NCBI RefSeq assembly: GCF_040930455.2 | Contig: NZ_CP170494.1 | Direction: 5' to 3' (one strand) | DNA length: 64,000 nt | Source of the DNA: Neopusillimonas maritima | Lineage (GTDB): Bacteria; Pseudomonadota; Gammaproteobacteria; Burkholderiales; Burkholderiaceae_B | Part shown: positions 52,668-61,041 of the stretch, in pieces | Layout: each line of letters begins with the position of its first letter | How positions within the stretch are numbered: position 1 is the first letter of the stretch | Translations under genes and position numbers: made by a program | The notes under the pieces: generated by a model | Told to the model about the DNA's origin: nothing | The model's input: the letters and a program-made list of their open reading frames with translations, nothing else | Database searches by the model: none

Positions 52668-53849
52668 ATGCGTTTTCAATTTATCCGGAAGGCGTCATTC
52701 TGGCGTCAAACAATGATGGCCGGCGCGACGACGCTGGCTTTTGCTGCAAGTGCTCCCGCTTCAGCTGAAGTGACGGTAGGTGTGATTCTTTCCCTCACCG
52801 GGCCGGCCGCTTCGTTGGGTCAGCCGGCAGAGAATACCGTTAAGCTCTGGCCGAAAGAAATCGGTGGCGAACCTGCTCGCGTCATTATCATGAATGATGG
52901 CAGTGATCCGACCGAAGCCGGGAGATTGGCATCGAAGTTGATTTCAGAAGAAAAAGTGGATGTGCTGGTTGGCTCGTCAATTACTCCACCTTCCATTGCG
53001 ATCATGGAGGTGGCTGGTCGCAATAAAACACCGCTGGTATCGCTGGGGGGCGGTAACGCCATTATTGAGCCTCAGGAGGGGTCCCGCACTTGGGCATTCA
53101 AGATTCCCGCGCCCGAAGCGCTGTCGGTTCAACGTGTTATTAAAGATATGAAGGAACGTGATATCAAGCGCGTGGGAGTCATCGCGGTAACCACGGGTTA
53201 CGGCGAGGGGTTTCTGAAGGCATTTCAGGATCAGGCAAAAGAAGCGGGTATCGAGATTCCAGTAACCGCCCGGATTGGCGCCCAGGATATCTCGGCCACT
53301 ACCCAAGCGCTGCAAGTGATGGCGGCTAAACCCGACGCGGTTTATATCTTCAGTTTCGGTACGCCCGGTGCCACGCCTCAGTTAGAGCTGGTCAAGCGCG
53401 GTTACAAGGGTACGATTTATCAAACCCACGGCGTCGCGAATGCCGATTATTTGCGTATCGGTGGAAAGGCGGTTGAGGGAACCCGTTTAGCGGTTGCGCC
53501 GGTTCTTGTTGCCGAGCAACTTCCGGAGGATCACCCAACCAAAAAAGCGGGCATGGAGTATGTAACCCAATACGAAAGTGAATACGGCGACGGTTCTCGC
53601 TCTTTATTTGGCTCGACGGCATGGACGGCCTACAGCATGTTGAATGCCGCCATTCCTGTCGCAATGGAGAGTGCAAAGCCGGGCACGCCCGAGTTTCGCC
53701 AGGCATTGCGCGATGCACTGGAAAACATGGAAGAGGTCGTGAGCCCGGAGGGTGTTTTCAACATGAGTCCGGAAAACCATAATGGTTTGGATGAGCGTGG
53801 CCAGGTGATGGTGAGCATTGAAAACGGCAAGTGGACACTGGAGCAGTAA
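52668..53849 (+). CDS. ABC transporter periplasmic binding protein (LivK-like)
   Basis: A 393-residue type I periplasmic binding protein of the branched-chain amino acid/amide family. A Sec signal peptide (about 1-33, ending ASA) is followed by VTVGVILSLTGPAASLGQPAEN, typical of LivK relatives that also bind aromatic and other carboxylates. GGAGA precedes the ATG at good spacing. No permease or ATPase gene accompanies it. It leads a four-gene CoA catabolic operon, so it probably captures that pathway's substrate. Confidence 0.88.
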   Translation: MRFQFIRKASFWRQTMMAGATTLAFAASAPASAEVTVGVILSLTGPAASLGQPAENTVKLWPKEIGGEPARVIIMNDGSDPTEAGRLASKLISEEKVDVLVGSSITPPSIAIMEVAGRNKTPLVSLGGGNAIIEPQEGSRTWAFKIPAPEALSVQRVIKDMKERDIKRVGVIAVTTGYGEGFLKAFQDQAKEAGIEIPVTARIGAQDISATTQALQVMAAKPDAVYIFSFGTPGATPQLELVKRGYKGTIYQTHGVANADYLRIGGKAVEGTRLAVAPVLVAEQLPEDHPTKKAGMEYVTQYESEYGDGSRSLFGSTAWTAYSMLNAAIPVAMESAKPGTPEFRQALRDALENMEEVVSPEGVFNMSPENHNGLDERGQVMVSIENGKWTLEQ

Positions 53850-53853
53850 AGCC

Positions 53854-55728
53854 ATGAGTAGTGTGATGTCTGTTTCCCGTGCCGAGATTGCCGGCCTGAG
53901 CGATATTGTGGCGATGGAACGCGAACCGTATGAGAAGGCGGTTCCGTTTCACTCAACGGCTGCGTTGCTCGACTACGCGGTGTCAAGCTACGGCGCCACC
54001 ACTGCGGTGCATTTCCAGGAAAATGCGGACCCTGACGGGCCTTATATGACCTGGACGTTTGACGCGTTTCAGCGCCAGTGCATTCGTGCCGCCCATCTTT
54101 TTCGTTCTCTTGGTGTGCAGCGCGAGGAGCCGGTTGCATTGCTGGTGCCTCACATTCCTTCGGCGCTGTTCGCGTTGTGGGGGGCGCAAATGGCCGGTTG
54201 CGCTTTCCCGATCAATTACCTGTTGGGTGCCGAACATATTGCCCAACTGTTGCGTAAAACGGGTACGCGTGTGGTGGTGACCCTGGCCCCATGTGAGTCG
54301 CTGTCGATTAACGCGCAGGCGCATCGTGCAGCCGAATTGGCCGGCTGCGTCGAACATGTATTGGAAATCGATCCGAATGAGCGTAATCCGCAGGATGCCT
54401 CATTTCAGAGGCGGCTGCTGGAGTATCCTGAAGAGGGCGGTTTTCAGGATGAGTTGAATCCGGATAGCACCGCTGCGCTTTTTCATACCGGGGGGACGAC
54501 CGGATTACCAAAAATTTTGCGGCATAGCCATCGCAACGAGGTGCATACCAGTTGGTTTGGTGCATGTTATTACGCTATGCAGCCCGGCGACCGTATTTTA
54601 AATGGGTTCCCGCTGTTTCACGTTGCCGGAACGTTTGTGTACGGGCTGGCACCTTTGGCCGCCGGTGCTACGTTGTTTTTGCCTACACTAACCGGCTTGC
54701 GCAATCAGGCGTTCATCAAGAACGCCTGGCGATTTGCCGACAAACACGAAATTACCCATTTCGGCTGCGTGCCAACTGTGTTGTCCGCCTTACTGGGTGT
54801 GCCCAGGTTACCAGGGCAGGCGAAAGCGATGCGCTGGGCTTTAACCGGTGGTTCGCCTTTGCCCAGTGAGTTGGCGCAGAAGTTTGAGTCGCAATGCGAT
54901 GTTGCTGTGCGTAATATCTTCGGAATGACGGAATGCGCGGGTATTGTGTCGATTGAACCTTGCCTTGCGCCGCGTCATCCGGGCTCAGTCGGCGTACGCC
55001 TTCCTTACTCCGAAGTGGTTGCGGTGCCGCTTGAAACGGCTTCGCAACCGCGTTTAACGGCATTTTGCGTGCCGGGGGAAACCGGCATCATTGCCATAAG
55101 AGGGCCGCACGTTAGCACGGGGTATCTCGATCCCACCCAGGCCCAGGGTACTTTTACTGAGGATAACTGGTTGCTTTCCGGCGATTTGGGGCATGTGGAT
55201 AAGGATGGCTATATTTACCTTACCGGGCGCAGTAAAGATTTAATTATCCGCAGCGGCCATAACATTGACCCAGGCTTTATCGAAGAGGCGTTTTTAAAGC
55301 TTTCCGATGTGAGTACATGCGCCGCGGTGGGTGAACCTGATGCCTATGCAGGCGAGTTACCAGTTGTATTCGTCACGTTGAAAGAGGGCGCCGCATCGGG
55401 CCCTGCCGCATTGCTGGAGCAGGCTACACCCTATGTGCCCGAGCGGCCGGCTGTGCCCAAACGGGTCATGATTCTTGAGACGATGCCAACCACGCCAATC
55501 GGGAAAATTTACAAACCGGCCTTGCGTGCGCTGGCGGCCGAGACAAAAATCAGGGATATCATTCAGGCGTTGAGTTTGCCTGATACCGTGACTGTGCAGT
55601 GTTCCGCTCAGGCAAGCGGCGTGGTGGCCACAGTTAATATTCCTGCGTCACTTGGTGGTGATCAGGTTGCCAATCTTAAACAAACATTAGGTACCTTGCC
55701 TTTGCGGGTTGATTTTCTTCAGGGGTAG
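53854..55728 (+). CDS. AMP-dependent acyl-CoA ligase
   Basis: Activates a carboxylic acid to its CoA thioester with ATP. The 624-residue protein has the AMP-binding motif HTGGTTGLPKILRHSH (about 225), NIFGMTECAG, the hinge GYIYLTGRSKDLIIRSG and the catalytic Lys in PTTPIGKIYKP. It runs some 75 residues past the usual end (from LAAETKIRDII). ATG 53854 lies 5 bp after the binding-protein stop. The substrate is unknown; CaiC-like or cyclic-acid ligases are comparable. Confidence 0.88.
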   Translation: MSSVMSVSRAEIAGLSDIVAMEREPYEKAVPFHSTAALLDYAVSSYGATTAVHFQENADPDGPYMTWTFDAFQRQCIRAAHLFRSLGVQREEPVALLVPHIPSALFALWGAQMAGCAFPINYLLGAEHIAQLLRKTGTRVVVTLAPCESLSINAQAHRAAELAGCVEHVLEIDPNERNPQDASFQRRLLEYPEEGGFQDELNPDSTAALFHTGGTTGLPKILRHSHRNEVHTSWFGACYYAMQPGDRILNGFPLFHVAGTFVYGLAPLAAGATLFLPTLTGLRNQAFIKNAWRFADKHEITHFGCVPTVLSALLGVPRLPGQAKAMRWALTGGSPLPSELAQKFESQCDVAVRNIFGMTECAGIVSIEPCLAPRHPGSVGVRLPYSEVVAVPLETASQPRLTAFCVPGETGIIAIRGPHVSTGYLDPTQAQGTFTEDNWLLSGDLGHVDKDGYIYLTGRSKDLIIRSGHNIDPGFIEEAFLKLSDVSTCAAVGEPDAYAGELPVVFVTLKEGAASGPAALLEQATPYVPERPAVPKRVMILETMPTTPIGKIYKPALRALAAETKIRDIIQALSLPDTVTVQCSAQASGVVATVNIPASLGGDQVANLKQTLGTLPLRVDFLQG

Positions 55729-55745
55729 GGTGTCGTTTACTTTGG

Positions 55746-56561
55746 ATGATGATGACCCCTGTTTTACTGACTGATGTTGCGGATGGCGTGCTAACCATTA
55801 CGTTAAACCGGCCTGACGCACATAATGCGCTCAGTCCGGAGTTATTGTGTCGTTTGGTCGATGAGTTCGATGCGTTCGAAGCAAACGCTGATTTGCAGGT
55901 TGCGATCTTAACCGGGGCCGGAACACAGGCGTTCTGCTCTGGGGGCGACCTGGGCAAGACATTGCCGCTATTCAGCGGCGCACGTTTGCCGGCCGATGAT
56001 TGGGACCAGCGTTTGCTCGACGATCCCCGCGTGCGATCCGTTGCACCGCTGCGTGAGGAACCGTTGAGTAAACCGGTTATTGCGGCAGTCAATGGCGTGT
56101 GTGTCGCCGCCGGGGCTGAGATCTTGCTGGGAACCGATATTAGAATAGCAACGCCTCAGGCGTTGTTCGGATGGCCCGAGGTTAAGCATGGGCTGATTCC
56201 TTTTGCAGGAACACTGGCACGTTTGCCGCGCCAGGTTTCCTGGTGTCAGGCAATGCACCTGCTCCTTACCGGCGAAATGATTAATGCCGAAACAGCTTTA
56301 CAGATGGGGCTGATTAACGAAGTGGTTGAGCCGGAACAATTATTAGAACGCGCCGGAAAAATTGCGGGCCGCATCGCCGCCAATGGCCCATTGGCGGTTA
56401 AGGAAATCAAGCGGGTTGCGCGTTCGGCAATGGATGAACCGTTGTCTGCGGGTTATGCCTTGGAAGACGACAGTTACAAAACGATAATGGCCAGCGCGGA
56501 TGCCCAGGAAGGGCCACGTGCATTTATGGAAAAACGCAAACCGGTTTTCCGCGGTCGATAA
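55746..56561 (+). CDS. Enoyl-CoA hydratase/isomerase
   Basis: A 271-residue crotonase-fold protein: NRPDAHNALSPEL, the oxyanion-hole segment AFCSGGDLGK, and AAVNGVCVAAGAEILLGTDI. A Glu sits in the LFGWPEVKHGLIP loop where hydratases have catalytic acids. There is an insert (LPLFSGARLPADDWDQRLLD) after the oxyanion hole. Three in-frame ATGs begin the gene. It lies in the operon between the ligase and the SDR and would hydrate the unsaturated acyl-CoA. Confidence 0.87.
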   Translation: MMMTPVLLTDVADGVLTITLNRPDAHNALSPELLCRLVDEFDAFEANADLQVAILTGAGTQAFCSGGDLGKTLPLFSGARLPADDWDQRLLDDPRVRSVAPLREEPLSKPVIAAVNGVCVAAGAEILLGTDIRIATPQALFGWPEVKHGLIPFAGTLARLPRQVSWCQAMHLLLTGEMINAETALQMGLINEVVEPEQLLERAGKIAGRIAANGPLAVKEIKRVARSAMDEPLSAGYALEDDSYKTIMASADAQEGPRAFMEKRKPVFRGR

Positions 56562-56576
56562 TTTCTCGGAAAAAAA

Positions 56577-57446
56577 ATGATTGATTTGCAAGGAAAAGTG
56601 GCCGTCGTGACGGGAAGCGGCCAGGGCTTGGGCTTGTCGGCCGCTCAGGCGTTGGCAAAAGCGGGTGCGGCGGTGGTTGTGAACGATATCGACGCCGACC
56701 GTGCCCAGGCAGCGGTAGATTCAATCGTTGCCGCGGGGGGGCGGGCAACTGCGCAAGTGGTTGCTATTGGCAGTAGCGAGGCGGCCGACCAGTGTGTTGA
56801 GCGGGCTGTTTCTGCTTTTGGGCGCCTGGATATCATGGTGACTAATGCGGGCATATTGCGCGACAAGGTCCTATGGAATATGAGTGACGATGATTTTGAC
56901 CGCGTCATTGAGACCCACTTGCGCGGGACGTTTACCTGCGCTCGCGCGGCAGTGCGACATTTTCGCAGCCAAAATGAAGGCGGCCGGTTGATTCTGGTTT
57001 CGTCTCTGGCGGGCCAAAAAGGTAATTTTGGCCAGGGTAATTATTCGGCTGCCAAAGCGGGCGTTGTAGGGTTCACACGCACGTGGGCCATGGAGTGTGC
57101 ACGCATGAACGTAACGGTGAATGCCGTGTTGCCGATGGCGTTAACTCAAATGGTGGCTTCCATACCAGGAATGGAAGCGCACGTGGCCGCCGCCCGGCGT
57201 GGTGAATCTTTACCGCCCGAGGTTCGTATGGGCATGGGTATGGGGTTGCCGCAAGAGGTTGCCCCTTTGTTTGTGTTTCTGGCGTCGGCGCAGGCACAGC
57301 ACATAACCGGCCAGTGCGTTGGCCTGGGTGGCGACAAACTGGCGTTGTGGTCACACCCCGAGGAAGTCAAGGTGGCTTATCAACAGGGCGGGTGGCAGGC
57401 CGACGATATTGCCAGTGTGTGGGGCAGCGTGTTTGGCGCGTCTTAG
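56577..57446 (+). CDS. SDR oxidoreductase, 3-hydroxyacyl-CoA dehydrogenase-like
   Basis: A 289-residue short-chain dehydrogenase with TGSGQGLG (NAD binding), NAGIL, catalytic Ser in LVSSLAG and Tyr/Lys in YSAAK. The AGILRDK and QGNYSAAKAGVVGF blocks are like the dehydrogenase unit of MFE-2-type beta-oxidation enzymes, and a C-terminal extension is present. In the operon it could oxidise the 3-hydroxyacyl-CoA made by the hydratase. It is last in the operon; no thiolase is included. Confidence 0.85.
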   Translation: MIDLQGKVAVVTGSGQGLGLSAAQALAKAGAAVVVNDIDADRAQAAVDSIVAAGGRATAQVVAIGSSEAADQCVERAVSAFGRLDIMVTNAGILRDKVLWNMSDDDFDRVIETHLRGTFTCARAAVRHFRSQNEGGRLILVSSLAGQKGNFGQGNYSAAKAGVVGFTRTWAMECARMNVTVNAVLPMALTQMVASIPGMEAHVAAARRGESLPPEVRMGMGMGLPQEVAPLFVFLASAQAQHITGQCVGLGGDKLALWSHPEEVKVAYQQGGWQADDIASVWGSVFGAS

Positions 57447-57551
57447 GCGCAAATAAGCACTCGCCTGTAACGTCGTAAACTTTCCGGTAAAATGGTCTGT
57501 TCCATTTGATTATTTGTCTTTCAATTTTTAAATCTTTTATATAGGTTCCTA

Positions 57552-58862
57552 ATGCAGCCCGTGGTTGAAAATCTCTCAGGCCTTGAGCGTCGTGTTGATG
57601 TGGTCGTTTCGGTCGCAGATATCGAAAAAGAAGTCCAATCGCAGCTCAAGCGCGTTGCACGTACCGCCAAAATTCAAGGCTTTCGCCCAGGCAAAGCGCC
57701 GCTGTCCATCATTGAACGTAACCATGGTCCCGGCATTCGCTACGACGTTATCAATACTGAAGTAGGTAAAGCGTTCGAGAAGGTTATTGAAGAAGCCAAC
57801 CTGCGTATTGCCGGCACACCGAACCTGGAACCCAAAACAGAGGGCGTAGAAGAGGGCACCATGGCTTTCTCCGCCACGTTTGAGGTTTATCCGGAAATTA
57901 CCGTTCCCGATCTTGCCGCGTTGAAGGTGACACGTTCGGAATCAGAAGTGGGCGAAACCGAAATGAATCGTACACTTGACATCCTGCGCAAGCAGCGGGC
58001 GAACTATGAAGCGCGTGAGGGTCGTGAAGCACAAGACGACGATCGCGTAACGCTCGATTTCGTCGGCACTATCGATGGCGAGCCTTTTGAAGGCGGGTCG
58101 GCTGAAAAATTTCCGTTCGTATTGGGCCAGGGTCGCATGTTGCCCGAGTTCGAAACGGCCGTGCGCGGTCTGAAAGCAGGCGACACCAACACCTTCCCGC
58201 TTACGTTCCCTGAAGATTACCAGGGCAAGGAAGTGGCAGGTAAAACGGCAGAGTTCAAGATCACCATCACGGAAGTGGCTGAACCTATTTTGCCGGAAGT
58301 CGATGCCGAGTTTGCAAAGCAATTGGGCCAGCCCGATGGCGACGTCGACAAGCTCATGACCGATATCCGTTCCAACATCGAGCGTGAAGTGAAGGCGCGT
58401 GCCCGTTCCCGCACGAAAGCCAGCGTGTTCGACTCCCTGCTTGAAGCCGGTCAATTCGACGTGCCCAAAGCGCTTGTCGATAGCGATGCCGAAAACCGGG
58501 TCGCCGCGGCTCGCGAAGACCTGAAACAGCGTGGTGTACCTAACGCCGAATCAATCCCAATTCCTAAAGAGGCATTCTCGGCGGAGTCCGAGCGTCGTGT
58601 ACGCCTTGGTTTGCTGGTTTCGAAATTGGTTGAAACGGCCGAATTGCAGGCCAAGCCTGAACAGGTTCGCGCCCGCATTGAAGAAATGGCCCAGAATTAC
58701 GAGCAGCCTGCTCAAGTTGTAACCTACTATTTGTCAGATCGTCAGCGTCGTGCTGAAATCGAGGCGGTGGTACTGGAAGACAACGTGGTTGATCACGTTT
58801 TGTCCAAGGCTCAGGTTACCGACGAAAAAGTGGATTTTGACGAATTAATGGGGACTGCATAA
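57552..58862 (+). CDS. tig: Trigger factor
   Basis: Ribosome-bound chaperone and peptidyl-prolyl isomerase. The 436-residue protein has the L23-binding signature GFRPGKAP at 43-50, an FKBP-type domain (about 150-245) and the helical C-terminal chaperone cradle. clpP begins at the base after its stop, giving the standard tig-clpP-clpX-lon order. The 105-bp gap before it has a weak hairpin (AAATGG 57490-57495, CCATTT 57502-57507). Confidence 0.97.
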   Translation: MQPVVENLSGLERRVDVVVSVADIEKEVQSQLKRVARTAKIQGFRPGKAPLSIIERNHGPGIRYDVINTEVGKAFEKVIEEANLRIAGTPNLEPKTEGVEEGTMAFSATFEVYPEITVPDLAALKVTRSESEVGETEMNRTLDILRKQRANYEAREGREAQDDDRVTLDFVGTIDGEPFEGGSAEKFPFVLGQGRMLPEFETAVRGLKAGDTNTFPLTFPEDYQGKEVAGKTAEFKITITEVAEPILPEVDAEFAKQLGQPDGDVDKLMTDIRSNIEREVKARARSRTKASVFDSLLEAGQFDVPKALVDSDAENRVAAAREDLKQRGVPNAESIPIPKEAFSAESERRVRLGLLVSKLVETAELQAKPEQVRARIEEMAQNYEQPAQVVTYYLSDRQRRAEIEAVVLEDNVVDHVLSKAQVTDEKVDFDELMGTA

Positions 58863-59516
58863 ATGCAGCGATTTACGGATTTCTATGCCGCCATGCATGG
58901 CGACAACTCAGTTACGCCCACTGGTCTAGGCTATGTCCCGATTGTGGTTGAGCAATCGGGCCGTGGCGAGCGGTCTTACGATATTTACTCTCGCTTGCTA
59001 CGCGAGCGCGTAATTTTCTTTGTTGGCCCGGTCAACGACCAGTCGGCCAACCTGGTTGTGGCGCAATTGCTGTTTCTTGAGTCCGAAAATCCAGGCAAGG
59101 ATATTTCCTTGTACATTAATTCGCCCGGTGGCTCGGTATATGCGGGCATGGCCATATACGACACCATGCAGTTCGTCAAACCCGATGTATCCACGTTATG
59201 CACGGGTTTGGCTGCGAGCATGGGTGCGTTTTTGTTGGCTGCCGGCGCCAAGGGCAAGCGTTATGCGCTGCCCAACTCGCGGATCATGATTCATCAGCCG
59301 TCAGGTGGGGCGCAGGGTCAGGCATCCGACATTCAAATTCAAGCCAAGGAAATTCTTAGCTTGCGTGAGCGCCTGAACAACATTTTGGCGGAAAACACGG
59401 GTCAACCTGTTGAGCGTATCGCCCAGGATACTGAGCGAGACAACTTCATGTCGGCAGAAGACGCAGCGTCTTACGGCCTGATCGATAAGGTTCTGGTTTC
59501 CCGTACCGACGAATAA
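58863..59516 (+). CDS. clpP: ATP-dependent Clp protease proteolytic subunit
   Basis: A 217-residue serine protease forming a 14-mer chamber served by ClpX and ClpA. The triad is Ser119 (LAASMGAFLL), His144 (MIHQPSGG) and Asp193 (ERDNFM). A short propeptide-like N-terminus precedes VPIVVEQSGRGERSYDIYSR. It immediately follows tig and lies 100 bp before clpX. Confidence 0.97.
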   Translation: MQRFTDFYAAMHGDNSVTPTGLGYVPIVVEQSGRGERSYDIYSRLLRERVIFFVGPVNDQSANLVVAQLLFLESENPGKDISLYINSPGGSVYAGMAIYDTMQFVKPDVSTLCTGLAASMGAFLLAAGAKGKRYALPNSRIMIHQPSGGAQGQASDIQIQAKEILSLRERLNNILAENTGQPVERIAQDTERDNFMSAEDAASYGLIDKVLVSRTDE

Positions 59517-59616
59517 ACGTCAATATCTGGTGGTACCATAGGTATTACCACAAACTCAAAGTTGCCCGGGTTCTATTTGGCCGGTGCAACTGCAACGGAT
59601 AGGTCAAAGAGTTTTT

Positions 59617-60930
59617 ATGGCAGAAAAAAAAGGATCCGCCGACGAGAAAGTGTTGCATTGCTCGTTTTGCAACAAAAGCCAGCATGAGGTTCGAAAGCTT
59701 ATTGCGGGTCCGTCGGTGTTCATTTGCGATGAGTGTATTGACCTGTGCACCGATATCATTCGCGAGGAAACCCGGGAAGCTGCGCGCAACGCCGTTCGTA
59801 ATGAGTTGCCTACGCCGCAGGAAATCAAAGCGTTTCTCGATGGCTACGTTATTGGTCAGGAAATGCCCAAGCGTAGCCTGGCGGTTGCGGTTTACAACCA
59901 TTACAAGCGGATCCGTTACGGTGAGGTCAAAGGCGACGACGTTGAGCTCACGAAAAGTAATATTTTACTTATCGGGCCTACCGGCTCGGGTAAAACCCTG
60001 CTGGCACAAACGCTGGCCCGTATGCTCGATGTGCCTTTCGTCATGGCTGATGCCACAACGCTAACCGAAGCGGGTTATGTGGGTGAAGACGTCGAAAACA
60101 TCATTCAAAAGTTGCTGCAGAACTGCAATTACGATGTCGACAAGGCTCAACGCGCCATTATTTACATCGATGAGATCGACAAGATCTCGCGCAAGTCCGA
60201 CAACCCTTCCATTACCCGTGATGTGTCTGGGGAAGGGGTGCAGCAGGCACTGCTGAAACTCATTGAAGGTACTGTGGCTTCCGTGCCGCCGCAAGGTGGG
60301 CGCAAGCATCCGAATCAAGATTTCGTTCAGGTTGATACCACCAATATCCTGTTCATTGTGGGCGGCGCCTTCGACGGCCTTGAAAAAGTCATTCGCGACC
60401 GCACCGAAAAATCGGGTATTGGTTTTTCTGCTTCCGTGCGTGCCAAATCGGAACGTGGGGTAGGCGAACTCTTTGCCGAAGTTGAACCGGAAGATTTGGT
60501 TAAGTTTGGGCTTATTCCTGAGTTGGTTGGGCGTTTGCCCGTTGTGGCAACGTTGGAAGAGCTCGAGGAAGGTACCCTGGTCCGTATTCTTACCGAGCCG
60601 CGCAATTCTATTATCAAACAGTTCCAGAAATTGTTTGAAATGGAAGATGTCGAGCTTGAGGTGCGCCCTGAAGCACTTCAAGCCATCGCATTGCGGGCCC
60701 TCAAGCGGCGTACCGGCGCGCGGGGCTTGCGTTCCATTGTTGAACAGGCGCTGCTGGGCACCATGTATGAACTCCCCTCGCAAAAAAATGTCAAAAGAGT
60801 CATACTCGACGAAAATGCGGTTGTGGGTGGCGGTGCGCCCTTGCTGATTTACGCTGAAGAGGAAGCTGAACAAACTTCCTCCAAAGACAAAAAGTCTGAT
60901 TCGCCGAAACTGAAGAATGCGGCAGCTTAG
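59617..60930 (+). CDS. clpX: ATP-dependent Clp protease ATP-binding subunit ClpX
   Basis: A 437-residue AAA+ unfoldase. The N-terminal zinc-binding domain has Cys15, Cys18, Cys37 and Cys40; GPTGSGKT is Walker A; the IGF-type ClpP loop region (EKSGIGFSASV) is present. ATG 59617 gives the usual MAEKKG start; the frame extends upstream without support. The Shine-Dalgarno is weak. Confidence 0.97.
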   Translation: MAEKKGSADEKVLHCSFCNKSQHEVRKLIAGPSVFICDECIDLCTDIIREETREAARNAVRNELPTPQEIKAFLDGYVIGQEMPKRSLAVAVYNHYKRIRYGEVKGDDVELTKSNILLIGPTGSGKTLLAQTLARMLDVPFVMADATTLTEAGYVGEDVENIIQKLLQNCNYDVDKAQRAIIYIDEIDKISRKSDNPSITRDVSGEGVQQALLKLIEGTVASVPPQGGRKHPNQDFVQVDTTNILFIVGGAFDGLEKVIRDRTEKSGIGFSASVRAKSERGVGELFAEVEPEDLVKFGLIPELVGRLPVVATLEELEEGTLVRILTEPRNSIIKQFQKLFEMEDVELEVRPEALQAIALRALKRRTGARGLRSIVEQALLGTMYELPSQKNVKRVILDENAVVGGGAPLLIYAEEEAEQTSSKDKKSDSPKLKNAAA

Positions 60931-60933
60931 GGT

Positions 60934-60961
60934 CTTGAAATATCGGCGTTAGTCACCACCT
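60934..60961 (+). promoter_or_regulatory. Candidate sigma32 heat-shock promoter for lon
   Basis: CTTGAAA (60934-60940) is an exact sigma32 -35 element; after 13 nt, CACCACCT (60954-60961) matches 5 of 7 fixed positions of the -10 consensus CCCCATNT. It starts 3 bp after the clpX stop and about 80 bp before the lon start. lon is a heat-shock gene in E. coli, so the placement is sensible. Confidence 0.5.
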
Positions 60962-60981
60962 ACAACGCATGTGCAGTACTT

Positions 60982-61013
60982 ACAAAAGGGAGGCGCTGGC
61001 TTCCCTTTTGTTT
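60982..61013 (+). terminator. Strong hairpin between clpX and lon
   Basis: The arms 60982-60994 and 60999-61011 form a 13-bp stem with one wobble and a GCTG loop, ending in TTTTGTTT. It could terminate clpX transcripts. Because it lies 28 bp before lon and downstream of the predicted lon promoter, it may also act as an attenuator or leader structure. Confidence 0.6.
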
Positions 61014-61041
61014 CTGAAGCTGTTTTATTAAGGAAATGACT

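Noticed and set aside
57447..57551. Possible right attachment site for an island inserted at tRNA-Leu
   Set aside because: No copy of the tRNA 3' end was found before tig, and no integrase is present in the block.
60061..60873. 270-codon minus-strand open frame opposite clpX
   Set aside because: Shadow of clpX; composition follows the complement of ClpX codons and no motif is seen.
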